Origin: Torymus aiolomorphi
Taxonomy: Eukaryota; Arthropoda; Insecta; Hymenoptera; Torymidae
NCBI GenBank assembly: GCA_036365515.1
Contig: CM070876.1
Location: 133,999,394-134,063,393, forward strand
Length of the DNA: 64,000 nucleotides
Reading direction: 5' to 3'
A program made the position numbers and the translations under genes. Positions 24,967-35,097 of the stretch are shown in pieces (position 1 is the first letter of the stretch; each line of letters starts with the position of its first letter). The notes under the pieces were generated by a model. It was not told where the DNA came from. It saw only the letters and a list, made by a program, of their open reading frames with translations, and made no database searches.

Positions 24967-27900
24967 GGCCGAATCCATCTCAAATCAGACAGCCCGCGTA
25001 TGCCTATTTCACCTATCATGTTGAAATAAAAATATTTATGTTCTACTCGAAAAAATATTTTACACGTGTTTTTTTATTTTTTTGTTTCATCAAAATTTCA
25101 TGCGTTCAGCGATACCGAAAAATTCCGAGAAAATTCTTTCATTGAGAAAAAAAAAATTTTCCATGTGATTTTCAGACTGCTATTGTTTCAGCAGTTTTTC
25201 AAGCTTTTAAACGTGTAACACATAATTTCACTCAGTTTTGAGCCCTCTTTAACGGCCTTAATGTCATTTTCAAAAAAAAATAAAAAATCCACGAGCTATG
25301 CACTTTTTACTGAAAAATTCATTTTTTAGAGAAGTGCCTTTTTCTCGAAAACCCCATGTTTTTTTTGCACAATTTTTGTTGTCGTGATAGAGGACGGTAA
25401 TGCCTAGCTAGACGTATTTGTGAGATTCGGTACTTTTTTCCTGGGATAGCGATCACTAATGAGATAACACACAAACAAATTTTTCACGCTTAACGCTTAT
25501 ATATAGTCAATGATATTAGAGTCAATGTAAAGGTATTTATCTTTGTGCGTATGTAATATACATGTACGTGCGCCTACTTATAGGAGTATATGTACTAGTA
25601 CATTTGTCCGCTAGATGGATATGGTTTGACTTAACATTTACAAAGAAAAGTTCGGTTTCTGCTATATATCACACATCTCGTCTTATTTAAAACCATCATC
25701 TTTTGGAAAATTATTACATATTTACACCTTATCAACTCAACTACGATGTCTCAATATTACTCAACAGAGAGAATCAAATGTGCAGACTTTTAGACAAACA
25801 CAAACAAATTATTTACAAATCTAGTTCCGTACGTTTAAAACAACTTGAGAATCTTGCTCATCCATTGAAGCACCTCTATCCTCATTTACCTTTGACACCT
25901 TCTACATATCTGTGTCAACATTGTTACAATCGTGCTTTAGAATTGGTGAGTAGTACTGACAATGAATTTATAACGGATAATGAAGTTACCGATAACGTAG
26001 TTGATAGAGATGAAGATTTTTTACCAAGTACTCCAGAACGCATTGAAGAATTTAATAATGAAATAAGTACATCTTTCTTAGGTTCTGTATCGCCTCTTAA
26101 AAGAAAAAATCTTATACATGAAAAATCAATTGAAAATTACGTAACAAAGAAGAAAAAAAAAATACTTTCAACATTGTCTAATACCCTTGATGTGAAGTTG
26201 AACAATGTTTATGACGTTTCTATAACAGCAAATGAATCAACTGTATGCCATTGTACAGAATGGATACAAAATCTTGGTCTAGCCTTGCAAAAGTGTTCTA
26301 CGGTATCAGAAAAAATAAAAATTCTGACTTTGCTACCTTCATCCTTTACAAAACATGAAATTTTATCTTTATTTCCAGAAATAACAATGTATATGATCAA
26401 CAAATCGAGAAATCTTGTTAAAGAAAAAGGAATTTATTCAGAACCAGATGCAAATTCAGGCCATCCGATTGATGAAAACATGGAAAAAATTGTTATGGAA
26501 TATTATTTAAATGATGATTATAATTGTTCAAGACAAAGTCCTAATAAATGTGACGTTGTTACAATTAAAGTTAACAATAAAAAAGAGAAAAAAGTTAAGC
26601 GTTTTCTTACTCGAAGTTTAAAAGAGACGTATAAAGTATTTAAAAATGATTATCCAGAATTGAGAATTGGAAAATCGAAATTTTATAGTTTGCGACCAAA
26701 GTATGTCTTACTTAGCCCCATCAAAGAAGTTTGTCTCTGTATCTATTGCGCAAATTATGATTTATTTCTTACGAGCTTAATTAATTTTAGAGGGAGTAAC
26801 GTCACAGAGTTGGATGAAAGTCGGTCACAAATAATAAATGCAATAATGTGTTTTGAGCCATCTGATTTATGTTATTTACAAGAATGTAAACTATGTCCAG
26901 GGATTAAGGGAATTACGTTTCATGTTTTAAAACTGCAAGATGTAGAAGGCACAGAAGAAATTACATATGCTTTGTGGGATAATGGAAACCTGATTAAAAA
27001 GACACTATCAATTTCTGCTTTTAAAGATGAACTTTCGGTTTGGACCATGAGGGTTAGTACTCACATGTATGTAAAAAATATACAACGCAAAGCTATAAAA
27101 ACAGAAAGAGAAAGTGCTAAAAAAGACTCACATCATTTAGTTCTTCAAATAGACTTCGCTGAAAACTGGGCTGTGATTCATAATAAAGCTGTTCAAGGAA
27201 ATCATTGGGTTAATGATCAAATTTCTATTTTCACAGCAGTCTCTTATCAAGGGGATTCGACACAAAGTTTCGCAGTTATAAGTGATGACCGAAAACATGA
27301 TTCAGCGTATGCTTTGCTAGCAGTACAAAAAATTATAAAATTCTTGAAAGAAAATTGTTGTGATTCAATTAAAAAAATTACCATCGTATCAGACGGCGCT
27401 GCGAGTCACTTTAAAAATCGCTTTCAATTAGATGAACTAAAACGAGCACCGTGTGATATAAAATGGTTGTTCTCTGCTACTGGGCACGGCAAAGGAGCTG
27501 TAGATGGTGTGGGTGGACTTATAAAGCATTATGCTACTTCGCATAATCTTCGAGAGCCCCTTGAAGAAGCTATTCAAAACGCAAATGATTTTGCAATACA
27601 TGTTCAAAAATATACTGATGCTATTAAAATAATACATTTACAAGATGCTGAAATAGAACAATTCAGAAAAGAAAAAAATATTGATTGGCTTACAACTCCA
27701 AAGTATCCTGGAATTCAAAAAACTCATATATGGGTTAAAAAAACATGTGACGATAAAATACATTGTTTGACAGCAAAGACCGCTGATCGTCCGCTTACTG
27801 AATTAAGAACAATGAAGCAGAAAAACAAAGGTAGTAAAATAGGTATACAAATGAAAAAAAGGTATAAAAATAAAAAATCAAAAAGACGCAAATAACAAAT

Positions 27901-28514
27901 AAATACATAGTTATGTGTACCTGTATATTACATACACACAAAGACAAATACCTTTACATTGACTCTAATATCATTGACTATATATAAGCATTAGGCGTGA
28001 AAAATTTGTTTGTGTGTTATCTCATTAGTGATCGCTATCCCAGGGAAAAAGTACCGAATCTCACAAATACGTCTAGCTAGGCATTACCGTCCTCTATCAC
28101 GACAACAAAAATTGTGCAAAAAAAACATGGGGTTTTCGAGAAAAAGGCACTTCCCTAAAAAATGAATTTTTCAGTAAAAAGTGCATAGCTCGTGGATTTT
28201 TTATTTTTTTTGAAAATGACATTAAGGCCGTTAAAGAGGGCTCAAAACTGAGTGAAATTGTGTGTTACACGTTTAAAAGCTCGAAAAACTGCTGAAACAA
28301 TAGCAGTTTGAAAATCACATTGAAAATTTTTTTTCTCAATGAAAGAATTTTCTCGGAATTTTTCGACATCGCTGAACGCATGAAATTTTGATGAAACAAA
28401 AAAATAAAAAAACACGTGTAAAATATTTTTTCGAGTAGAACATAAATATTTTTATTTCAACATGATAGGTGAAATAGGCATACGCGGGCTGTCTGATTTG
28501 AGATGGATTCGGCC
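24967..28514 (+). mobile_element. Sola-like DNA transposon, intronless, 3548 bp
   Basis: Near-identical inverted repeats of about 600 bp (24967-25566 and 27918-28514) begin GGCCGAATCCATCTC. Direct ATAT duplications flank it (24963-24966 and 28515-28518), and removing the element with one ATAT restores the protease reading frame, which fixes the borders exactly. It carries one long transposase frame. Its termini differ from those of the element at 1599-9569, so the two are related families, not copies of one. Confidence 0.85.
25778..27895 (+). CDS. Sola-like DDD transposase, single open frame
   Basis: First in-frame ATG at 25778 gives 705 codons; frame is open back to 25691 without an earlier ATG. 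The N-terminal part has a Cys-rich CQHC segment and a long acidic linker with a basic KRKN...TKKKKK stretch that could be a nuclear signal. The catalytic half has LQIDFAENW (first Asp), a VISDDRKHD segment, VSDGAASHFKNR (second Asp) and GHGKGAVDGVGGLIKH (third Asp), all expected for a Sola-type transposase. The C-terminus is strongly basic. No stop or frameshift is present and the terminal repeats are intact, so this could be or recently have been active. The Sola name rests on DDD chemistry plus 4-bp duplication. Confidence 0.75.
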   Translation: MCRLLDKHKQIIYKSSSVRLKQLENLAHPLKHLYPHLPLTPSTYLCQHCYNRALELVSSTDNEFITDNEVTDNVVDRDEDFLPSTPERIEEFNNEISTSFLGSVSPLKRKNLIHEKSIENYVTKKKKKILSTLSNTLDVKLNNVYDVSITANESTVCHCTEWIQNLGLALQKCSTVSEKIKILTLLPSSFTKHEILSLFPEITMYMINKSRNLVKEKGIYSEPDANSGHPIDENMEKIVMEYYLNDDYNCSRQSPNKCDVVTIKVNNKKEKKVKRFLTRSLKETYKVFKNDYPELRIGKSKFYSLRPKYVLLSPIKEVCLCIYCANYDLFLTSLINFRGSNVTELDESRSQIINAIMCFEPSDLCYLQECKLCPGIKGITFHVLKLQDVEGTEEITYALWDNGNLIKKTLSISAFKDELSVWTMRVSTHMYVKNIQRKAIKTERESAKKDSHHLVLQIDFAENWAVIHNKAVQGNHWVNDQISIFTAVSYQGDSTQSFAVISDDRKHDSAYALLAVQKIIKFLKENCCDSIKKITIVSDGAASHFKNRFQLDELKRAPCDIKWLFSATGHGKGAVDGVGGLIKHYATSHNLREPLEEAIQNANDFAIHVQKYTDAIKIIHLQDAEIEQFRKEKNIDWLTTPKYPGIQKTHIWVKKTCDDKIHCLTAKTADRPLTELRTMKQKNKGSKIGIQMKKRYKNKKSKRRK

Positions 28515-28561
28515 ATATAACTTTTCACATAGACGGGGAATCTATTACTATTCCTATTAGA

Positions 28562-29785
28562 GTGGTAAATCGTTTGGATTATGACATTATTTTAGGCATG
28601 GATGTATTACCCAAATTAAAGATTAGAGTAGATTTAGAAAAAAGATCATGGTATACGGATAAAAAAATAGTCAGACCTTTCTTTTCTAAGCTAAAAGATC
28701 CGGGGGTAATAGTTGCCACCGCGTGCATAGGAGGAGTTTCAGAACTAACACTTAGTCAGGAAAAGGCCATTAATGATTTAACTGATAAATACGTAGTAGC
28801 TATAGAAGGAAAATTAGGTACCGCCCGAATAACTCCGCATAACATAGATTTGCAGGGACATCCACCGATTAAACAACCTCTTCGTCGTACTTCTCCAAAA
28901 CTTCTCAAACAAGCATATGAAGAAGTAGATAGGTTGTTCGCAGAAGGCATAATCGAACCTTCAGAAAGTCCATGGAGTAGCTGTCCTCTCTTGATCCCTA
29001 AACCTAATGGTACAAGCAGGATGTGCATAGATTATCGTCCACTAAATAAAGCGACTAAAAAAGACGCTTATCCATTACCACATAGCCATTCAGTCTTGGA
29101 TAACCTTCGAAACGCTCGCTTCCTATCAAAATTGGATTTAAGCGCAGCATATCACCAAATACCTTTGGAAGAAAAGTGTAAAGAATATACTGCATTTGCA
29201 ATGCCAGGTAAAGCTCTTTACCAATTTACTCGTATGCCTTATGGCTTAACCAATGCACCCGCAACTTTCCAACGGGGCATGGATCGTATATTCGGGCCAG
29301 CTTATCATCCGCATGTCTTTGTATACATGGATGACATAATAGTTGCCACGAATAGCTTCGAAGAACATAGATTTTGGCTCGACAAAGTTCTCAATGAATT
29401 AAAGGAGGCCAGTCTCGCTGTAAATCTCGAAAAATCACAGTTTGGATGTACGAAAGCAAAATATTTAGGGTATGTAGTTAACCGCCAAGGGTTAAAGGCA
29501 GACCCTGATAAGATCGGGCCGATCTTGAACTTCCCGGCTCCTCGAAATATCAAGCAACTTCGAAGTTTCTTAGGTATGATAGGTTGGTACGCTCGATTTA
29601 TCGAATCGTTAGCGGAAATAAAGCTTCCCTTAACGAAATTACTACAAAAGAACGTACCATATGGGTGGGGTGAAGAGCAGCAGAGAGCATTTGAGATGCT
29701 ACTCTTAATGTTAACACAAGCTCCTGTCGCTCCGATTTTAGCAAACCCTTTTGTGTCCAAACGGATGCAAGCAGCTATGCTTTAG
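28562..29785 (+). pseudogene. Ty3/Gypsy reverse transcriptase
   Basis: A 407-codon open frame continuing from the protease. RT blocks in order: a PLRRTSPK start, IIEPSESPWSS, RMCIDYRPLNK, LDLSAAYHQIPL (catalytic Asp at residue 192), MPYGLTNAPATFQ, and VYMDDI (YMDD at residues 255-258), then KYLGYVV and FLGMIGWYARFI of the thumb/connection. It synthesises cDNA from element RNA inside particles. All catalytic residues are intact, but the frame is lost near 29755, just before RNase H. Confidence 0.9.
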
Positions 29786-30125
29786 GGGCAGTTCTAACTC
29801 AGAACTTCGAAAGGGAAGAACAACCGATCGCGTACGCAAGTCGAACTCTAACCAAAGCTGAACAGAACGACACTGTAACAGAAAAAGAATGTCTCGCAGT
29901 TTTATGGGCTGTTCAGAAATATAGAGGTTATCTTCTAGGAGAAGAATTCGTAGTAATTACTGACCACTCGAGTCTATTGTGGTTGCATAACCTAAAGGAC
30001 ACGACGGGCCGCTTAGTGCGCTGGCCCATGGCCTTGCAAGCTTACAAGATGACTATTGTTCATCGTAAAGGAGCTTTACATAAAGTTCTTGAAGCTCTCT
30101 CTCTCGAGCCTTCGAGGAAGAGTGT
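29764..30125 (+). pseudogene. RNase H domain of pol
   Basis: In a frame shifted from RT, the DASSYALGAVL motif starts RNase H, followed by EKECLAVLWAV and TDHSSLLWL. It would degrade the RNA strand during reverse transcription. The end motif is degenerate and the frame changes again before integrase. Confidence 0.8.
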
Positions 30126-30139
30126 CAACTCGCAGTTAC

Positions 30140-31028
30140 GGGTCTAATCGAACCAGATAAATGGTATAATAACCAAATATCCAAAGTTTCAAAGGATCCA
30201 CAAGCATTTCCGAATTGGAAAGTCGAAAATAACCTCCTTTATAAACATAGGCCTGATCCAATGATCGATCCTTTCGTACCTGATCTAGACAGATGGAAAC
30301 TAGTACTACCAAAACTAGATTAGAAAAGAGCTTTGTTCGAATGTCATAACACACCTGATGCAGGGCATCTAGGTGTGGACAAAACATATCATAGGTTACT
30401 CCAGTCGTACTTCTGGCCGCAAATGAAAAGAGATGTAGTCCGCTATGTAAAACAGTGTATGGAGTGCCAACTTCACAAGGTTTCACAACAGGCCCCTATG
30501 GGATTAATGGGTCAGAGAAATGTAGAAGGGCCATGGTCTATAGTTGCAGCCGATATAATGGGTCCCTTTACCCCTAGTAGAAGTCAGTTTCGTTATGTGT
30601 TAGTCTTTCAAGATTTGTTTACTAAGTATGTAGAAATAAAACCCCTTCGTAATGCCAAAGCGAAAGACATTATTAAGGCGTTAGACGACTTAATTGTTTT
30701 TCGCTGGGGCTGCCCAAAATTTTGAGTTACCGACAACGGAACAGAATTTTCAAATAACTTAATGAACGCAAAATTGAAAGAATTAGGAATTACCCAGACA
30801 GCCATTGCTCCTTACCACGCACAAGCAAACCCGGTAGAAAGAACGAATAGAACCTTAAAATCTATGATTGCAACCTTCCTCGATAAAGATCAGAGAACAT
30901 GGGATATACATTTAAATGAGTTTGCTTTCGCAATCAATACCTCAGTACAAGCATCAACACAATTAACCCCAGCATTCCTTAATTTTGGCAGAAACCCTCG
31001 ACAAGCTCGAACCCTTAACAAACACTAG
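30140..31028 (+). pseudogene. Ty3/Gypsy integrase, HHCC and DD35E
   Basis: The zinc-binding N-domain shows H-x-H spacing (HNTPDAGH) and CMEC. Catalytic residues are Asp at 30552, Asp at 30732 and Glu at 30837, giving exactly 35 codons between the last two. Integrase inserts the cDNA into the genome. In-frame stops occur at 30321 (TAG, upstream of the zinc domain), 30723 (TGA, just before the second Asp) and 31026 (TAG), so no full protein can be made. Confidence 0.88.
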
Positions 31029-31060
31029 AGAAATCCCAAACATTTGAACTGATAGATAGC

Positions 31061-31420
31061 GTGGCATGGGCGGATAGAATGCAACGTCTCCCAGCAATAT
31101 ATGACTTGGTACAGACTAATTTGAAAAGAGCGAATAAAAGACAAGCTCGATATTTGAATCGTAATCGGAGAAACATTAGTCTTAAAATCGGAGATTTGGT
31201 ACTTCGTAAAAATCACGTATTATCATCAACGGGAGACCATTTCGCAGCCAAACTGGCACCGAAATTTGTCGGCCCCTGTCGGATTGAACAAGTATTATCC
31301 CCAGTATTGTATGTGGTGAGAGATGTTGATGGGATTAAAACGTCGAAAGTCCATATAGAGGACGTAAAACCCTATACTGCCCCGAACTTACGCCCCCTCC
31401 CTCCCACAGATCCAAACCTA
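31061..31420 (+). pseudogene. integrase C-terminal GPY/F-type domain
   Basis: In another frame the sequence KIGDLVLRKNH ... KFVGPCRIEQVL ... YVVRD continues integrase; the GPY/F-like module is the DNA-binding C-terminus of Ty3/Gypsy integrases. The coding text changes abruptly in composition near 31385, becoming Pro-rich and GC-rich. Confidence 0.75.
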
Positions 31421-31427
31421 ACCAATC

Positions 31428-33525
31428 ATGCGGATGGCAGGAGCAGGCAAGAAGCCCAACCACCAGACGCCCGGCCAAGCACTCCAAAGGAAGGAGACAA
31501 GCCGAGCCATCGACACCCATACCATCTCAGGGGTCGAGATAGAAAAGGCTAGGCTCTTTCTAGAGGCGTCGGAGGCAAAGGCTAGCCCACCACTGGCTCT
31601 TTTCCCCGAAGAGAAGGAGAGGAAAGACGTGGGGGAAACGTCTTTGGTCTCTCCAGAAGACAGGGCCAGAGAAGAGGAGTGGGAGGATCTTCCGCTAGCC
31701 GACAGTGATTCGGACGTGCCACTGGTAGATGCTGTAGAGGTGGGAGTAAACCTGGAGGAGGTTGAAGAGACACCAACCTCAACAGCAACGCCAGGTGATA
31801 CCGAGAATGACTCGAGACATCGGACCAAGAGGGCTACAGCGAGAGCCACACCAGGGCGAAGACGCGGTGGTGATAATACCACGGGCGGAGTCCCCCGAAC
31901 TTGTATACGACCCGACGACGGGGAGTTATGCCCCCAGGTACCCGGCCATTACCCCCCCTACCGTAACGCCTACCGCGCATCCCTCCCACACAAACACCAC
32001 ACCACCTACCGCACGCCCTACTGTCACACATACATACCCCGCCACAACCACAACACAAGACACGATCGATAGGTCAAAGGGAGCCATCCCTAAGACCAAA
32101 CCCCCGAAACCATCGAGAGCCGAGTCGTGGTCTGATGGTGACCAGATAATCGAGGTTTCGGAGAAGGTGCATTGCCCGGAGCCGTGCCCATTTCGACCCT
32201 GCTGGTCTTTGAACACATTCGCGGAGCCCAAAGACATTGGTAGAAAACAAAAGCCGCATAGGGCTATTTATAAAGCGGCAGAACCAGCGTGGGAGAAATC
32301 GCCGGTGAGAACGGAGATTCCGGAACTCTCGGCGAGGTACAGATGACGGGGAATGTATGAGAGGCCGGACCCGAAACCTCGAGCTGCTCGACCAAAGATC
32401 ACTAGGGTGGTCACGCTTACTGAGAGGATCGTGAGCGATCCAACGCAGGGTGAAGTACGCTTAAGAAGGGGCGATGATGTCGTCTTCACTCGCGCGAAGG
32501 AGACGCAAACCCCTTCAGAACGCGAGCAGACGATCGCTAGGGGTCGGAGGATGAGGGAGCAGCAGGGTGGACTAGCCAGTTTTATGTTCGAACCATAGAG
32601 TAGTATGCCACCCTCATGGGTGCCAACGCGGCTCCTCCTGCGGCGCCCCAAGTCCTTGACTCCTGGCCACCCGTGATACCAGTCACAAACTCTGGGCCAT
32701 CGGCCGCGACGGTGTTCGCAGCAGCACCAATAGGCCTGATAGAGTGGACGACCGAACAACGTCAAATGGAGCCGGCGGCTCCCATGGACGGATCCAACTC
32801 CGGTTCAGAACTTGGGAGGGCCGCCTGGTTCTAGGTCGTCCCTTCCATCTCTATTGGACATGCCCCTCCTTCCACCATCCTCCACGCGGGCCACGGATGC
32901 ACGGCGAGGCGCAGGCCGAGGGATACCAAACCTCATGGATTTGCGCATCCCGAGGCGGACACCGTTGCTCCCTACGCCGAGCGCCACTGACTTGGGGACC
33001 TCTACTCCCCGGACCCTCGTCGGTCGGACTGCCAACCCGAATAAGGTGGGCAGATCGCGACTGGGGGGCCGTGCGGGGGGTGAGGGTGACAGGCACACGA
33101 GGAGGTCTCGTTCCCCGGCCTCGAGTGGGAGTAGCGTGCCTGGCGAATCGTCTGGGGGCGTCTGTTGGAACTGCGGGAAGGGTGGGCATGGATATAGGTT
33201 CTGCCCCTATGCGTAGACCAAGAGATTTTGCTTCCGGTGCGATAAGCCCGGTGTGGACGTACATTCTTGTATGCAGTGCCCGGAGTGAGTCTCTCTGCGC
33301 GTGGGGAGCCAGTACTACGCACGAAGGCATAATCCCGGCCGAACTAGGGACCCCAGGGTCTTGGCAGCACCAGTTGCCGGTGCTGGAGCCATCGAGGCGC
33401 CTGCATCGGCTCTGGTTGCGGCAACCAGAGCCCCAACCACTGCTCCTGGGCAGGCGACACAGCCAGTCATGATCATCATACCGGGAGCAGTGGTCAACCT
33501 TGGAGCTCACCCACACCTTGGTTGA
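31428..33525 (+). pseudogene. extra gag-like region downstream of pol, with zinc knuckles
   Basis: GC-rich frames (31428-32072, 31762-32346, 32353-32598, 32812-33216 and on to 33525) that are Glu/Ser/Pro/Arg-rich. They lead to a canonical knuckle CWNCGKGGHGYRFC (33163-33204) and, 25 bases further in the same frame after one TAG (33214), a second Cys-rich knuckle CFRCDK ... SCMQC. This pair and the Ala/Pro-rich tail closely resemble the C-terminal part of Gag proteins of other insect Gypsy elements. The element already has its own gag with a different knuckle. So this may be a captured second gag or a genuine third ORF of a nucleocapsid type. Several frame breaks are present. Confidence 0.55.
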
Positions 33526-33593
33526 AAAAAAAAGTTTTTTTGTGTCATTTATGTTTGTATTGTCTGGGGGCACACCTGGTGATACGGGTGCCC

Positions 33594-34110
33594 CAAACAC
33601 CTACCGTTACCCTACCTCCTACACACACATCTGCCTACCGTTCGTCCTATCGATTACACACAACTGCCTACCGTTCGCCCTATCGATCTCACACAAAACG
33701 GCCTACCGTTCACCCTATCGATTACAAACAAAAACTGCCTACCGTTCGCCCTATGGATTACACACAAAAACTGCCTACTGTTCACCCTATCGATTACACA
33801 CACATCCGCCTACCGTTCACCCTATCGTTTACACCCAAAAACTTGTATACTGTTCACCCTATCGTTTACACAACAAACTGCCTACCGTTTACCCTATCGT
33901 ATACACAACAAATTACCTACCGTTTACCCTATCGTTTACACAACAAATTTACCTACCGTTTACCATACCGCATACACAACAAACTACCTACCGTTTACCC
34001 TATCGCTTACACAACAAACTACCTACCGTTTACCCTATCGTTTACACATACCATGCCTACCGTTTACATTACCGATTATACACTAAACTGCCTACTGTTT
34101 ACCCTACTGC
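33594..34110 (+). repeat. tandem array, 33-38 bp unit
   Basis: About 15 units containing CTACCGTTYRCCCTATCG and a CACA/CAACAAA spacer, in the untranslated part between the gag-like region and the 3' LTR. Long frames here (33500-34244) are by-products of the repeat. Confidence 0.85.
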
Positions 34111-35077
34111 CCACCCCAACCTGCTTGCTGTTGGCACCACAGCTACACCATAAAATACTTACAGTCCACCCAATTGCCTACACACTATTGCCTATAGCCC
34201 AGATCTGCGCCTACTCACCAGGCGAACTCACCTCTCACTCTTGATGACTTGGCTTATGACGTGTTGTATGTAACCCGCACATGCAGCCATCTCCTCCAAA
34301 CCACATGATATGTATACTACCCCGTAAACCCTGAAGTACAGGAGGGAAGGAGAAACCCTGTACGAGGAAATGCTTGCATAAGAAAAATGGCTCATTGAAA
34401 AAGGTACATAGTATTCTAATTTGTATTCTCGCGCGTAATAGAGGTAACACCTAAGTGGCCAAGGCTATCTATATATAAAATTCTTTTCAGTAGATAAAGT
34501 TCATCCAGCAACGAGCAATAAAGCCGACAAGACGGCAGCACACAAGGCTCACTTACTCTGGCGATATAAGATCTTACCGTGTTATGTATTGCGTACAAAC
34601 TATGTAATAGTAATTAAGTGATTGTCATCGGTTAAGAGAGGCACATTGACCTCCTACCGTAATCAATTCAATCGTGCGGAAGAGTTAGCTTACGTAGCGT
34701 GGAGATATATTTTGAAAACGTCGTATTAAAATTTGAGTTGCCATATCCCGCGAATAAAGAATATTGTACACTCGTTACGAAAGAACGGGATCGAAATGGG
34801 CTCAGACACTCGCAGTGATTTTTTTTTTGTTAGGCTATTATTAATGTAAATTGTAATACTAGAGTAAGGATAATATTACGATTTGTATTTGGCGATAGTT
34901 AGGTAACTCACTATGTGACACAGATATAGGTATAACTTGCTAGGGAAACTTCCCCCTCTTATTTGAAGCGCTTTTGTCGTAATGGTAGAAAATGAGTGTC
35001 GATACTAATTAGAGCCAAACAGGCAGCTCGGACATAAAGAACATTGTACTAGAACCATGACTCGCGCAAGCGCTCCT
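34111..35077 (+). other. retroelement 3' untranslated region
   Basis: About 1 kb without recognisable coding sequence between the tandem array and the polypurine tract. No envelope-like frame with membrane segments was seen. Confidence 0.6.
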
Positions 35078-35097
35078 CAAATAAGGGAGGAAGAGTT
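35078..35097 (+). promoter_or_regulatory. polypurine tract
   Basis: A purine run AATAAGGGAGGAAGAG ends two bases before the 3' LTR, the expected plus-strand primer position. A near-inverted copy of the neighbouring sequence (CCCTCTTATTTGAAGCGC) lies about 110 bp upstream. Confidence 0.75.

Larger units (their letters stand above)
24770..28650 (+). pseudogene. retropepsin-like protease, interrupted by a transposon
   Basis: IDTGA active-site motif (DTG at 24836-24844) followed by a conserved beta-strand pattern; the coding sequence is cut at 24966 by the Sola-like insert and resumes at 28515-28519 in the same frame, leading to the ILGMDVL motif that closes retropepsins (near 28590). In Ty3/Gypsy elements this aspartic protease matures the Gag-Pol polyprotein. 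Before the insertion it was contiguous with the RT frame, so this part of pol was still open when the transposon arrived. Confidence 0.75.

Noticed and set aside
25703..25777. Transposase start at 25703
   Set aside because: That codon is TTG; the first in-frame ATG is 25778. An upstream exon cannot be excluded.
33500..34244. Two 217-240-codon Thr/Pro/Tyr-rich frames, candidate envelope gene
   Set aside because: They translate the tandem array; no signal peptide, membrane segment or furin-like site.
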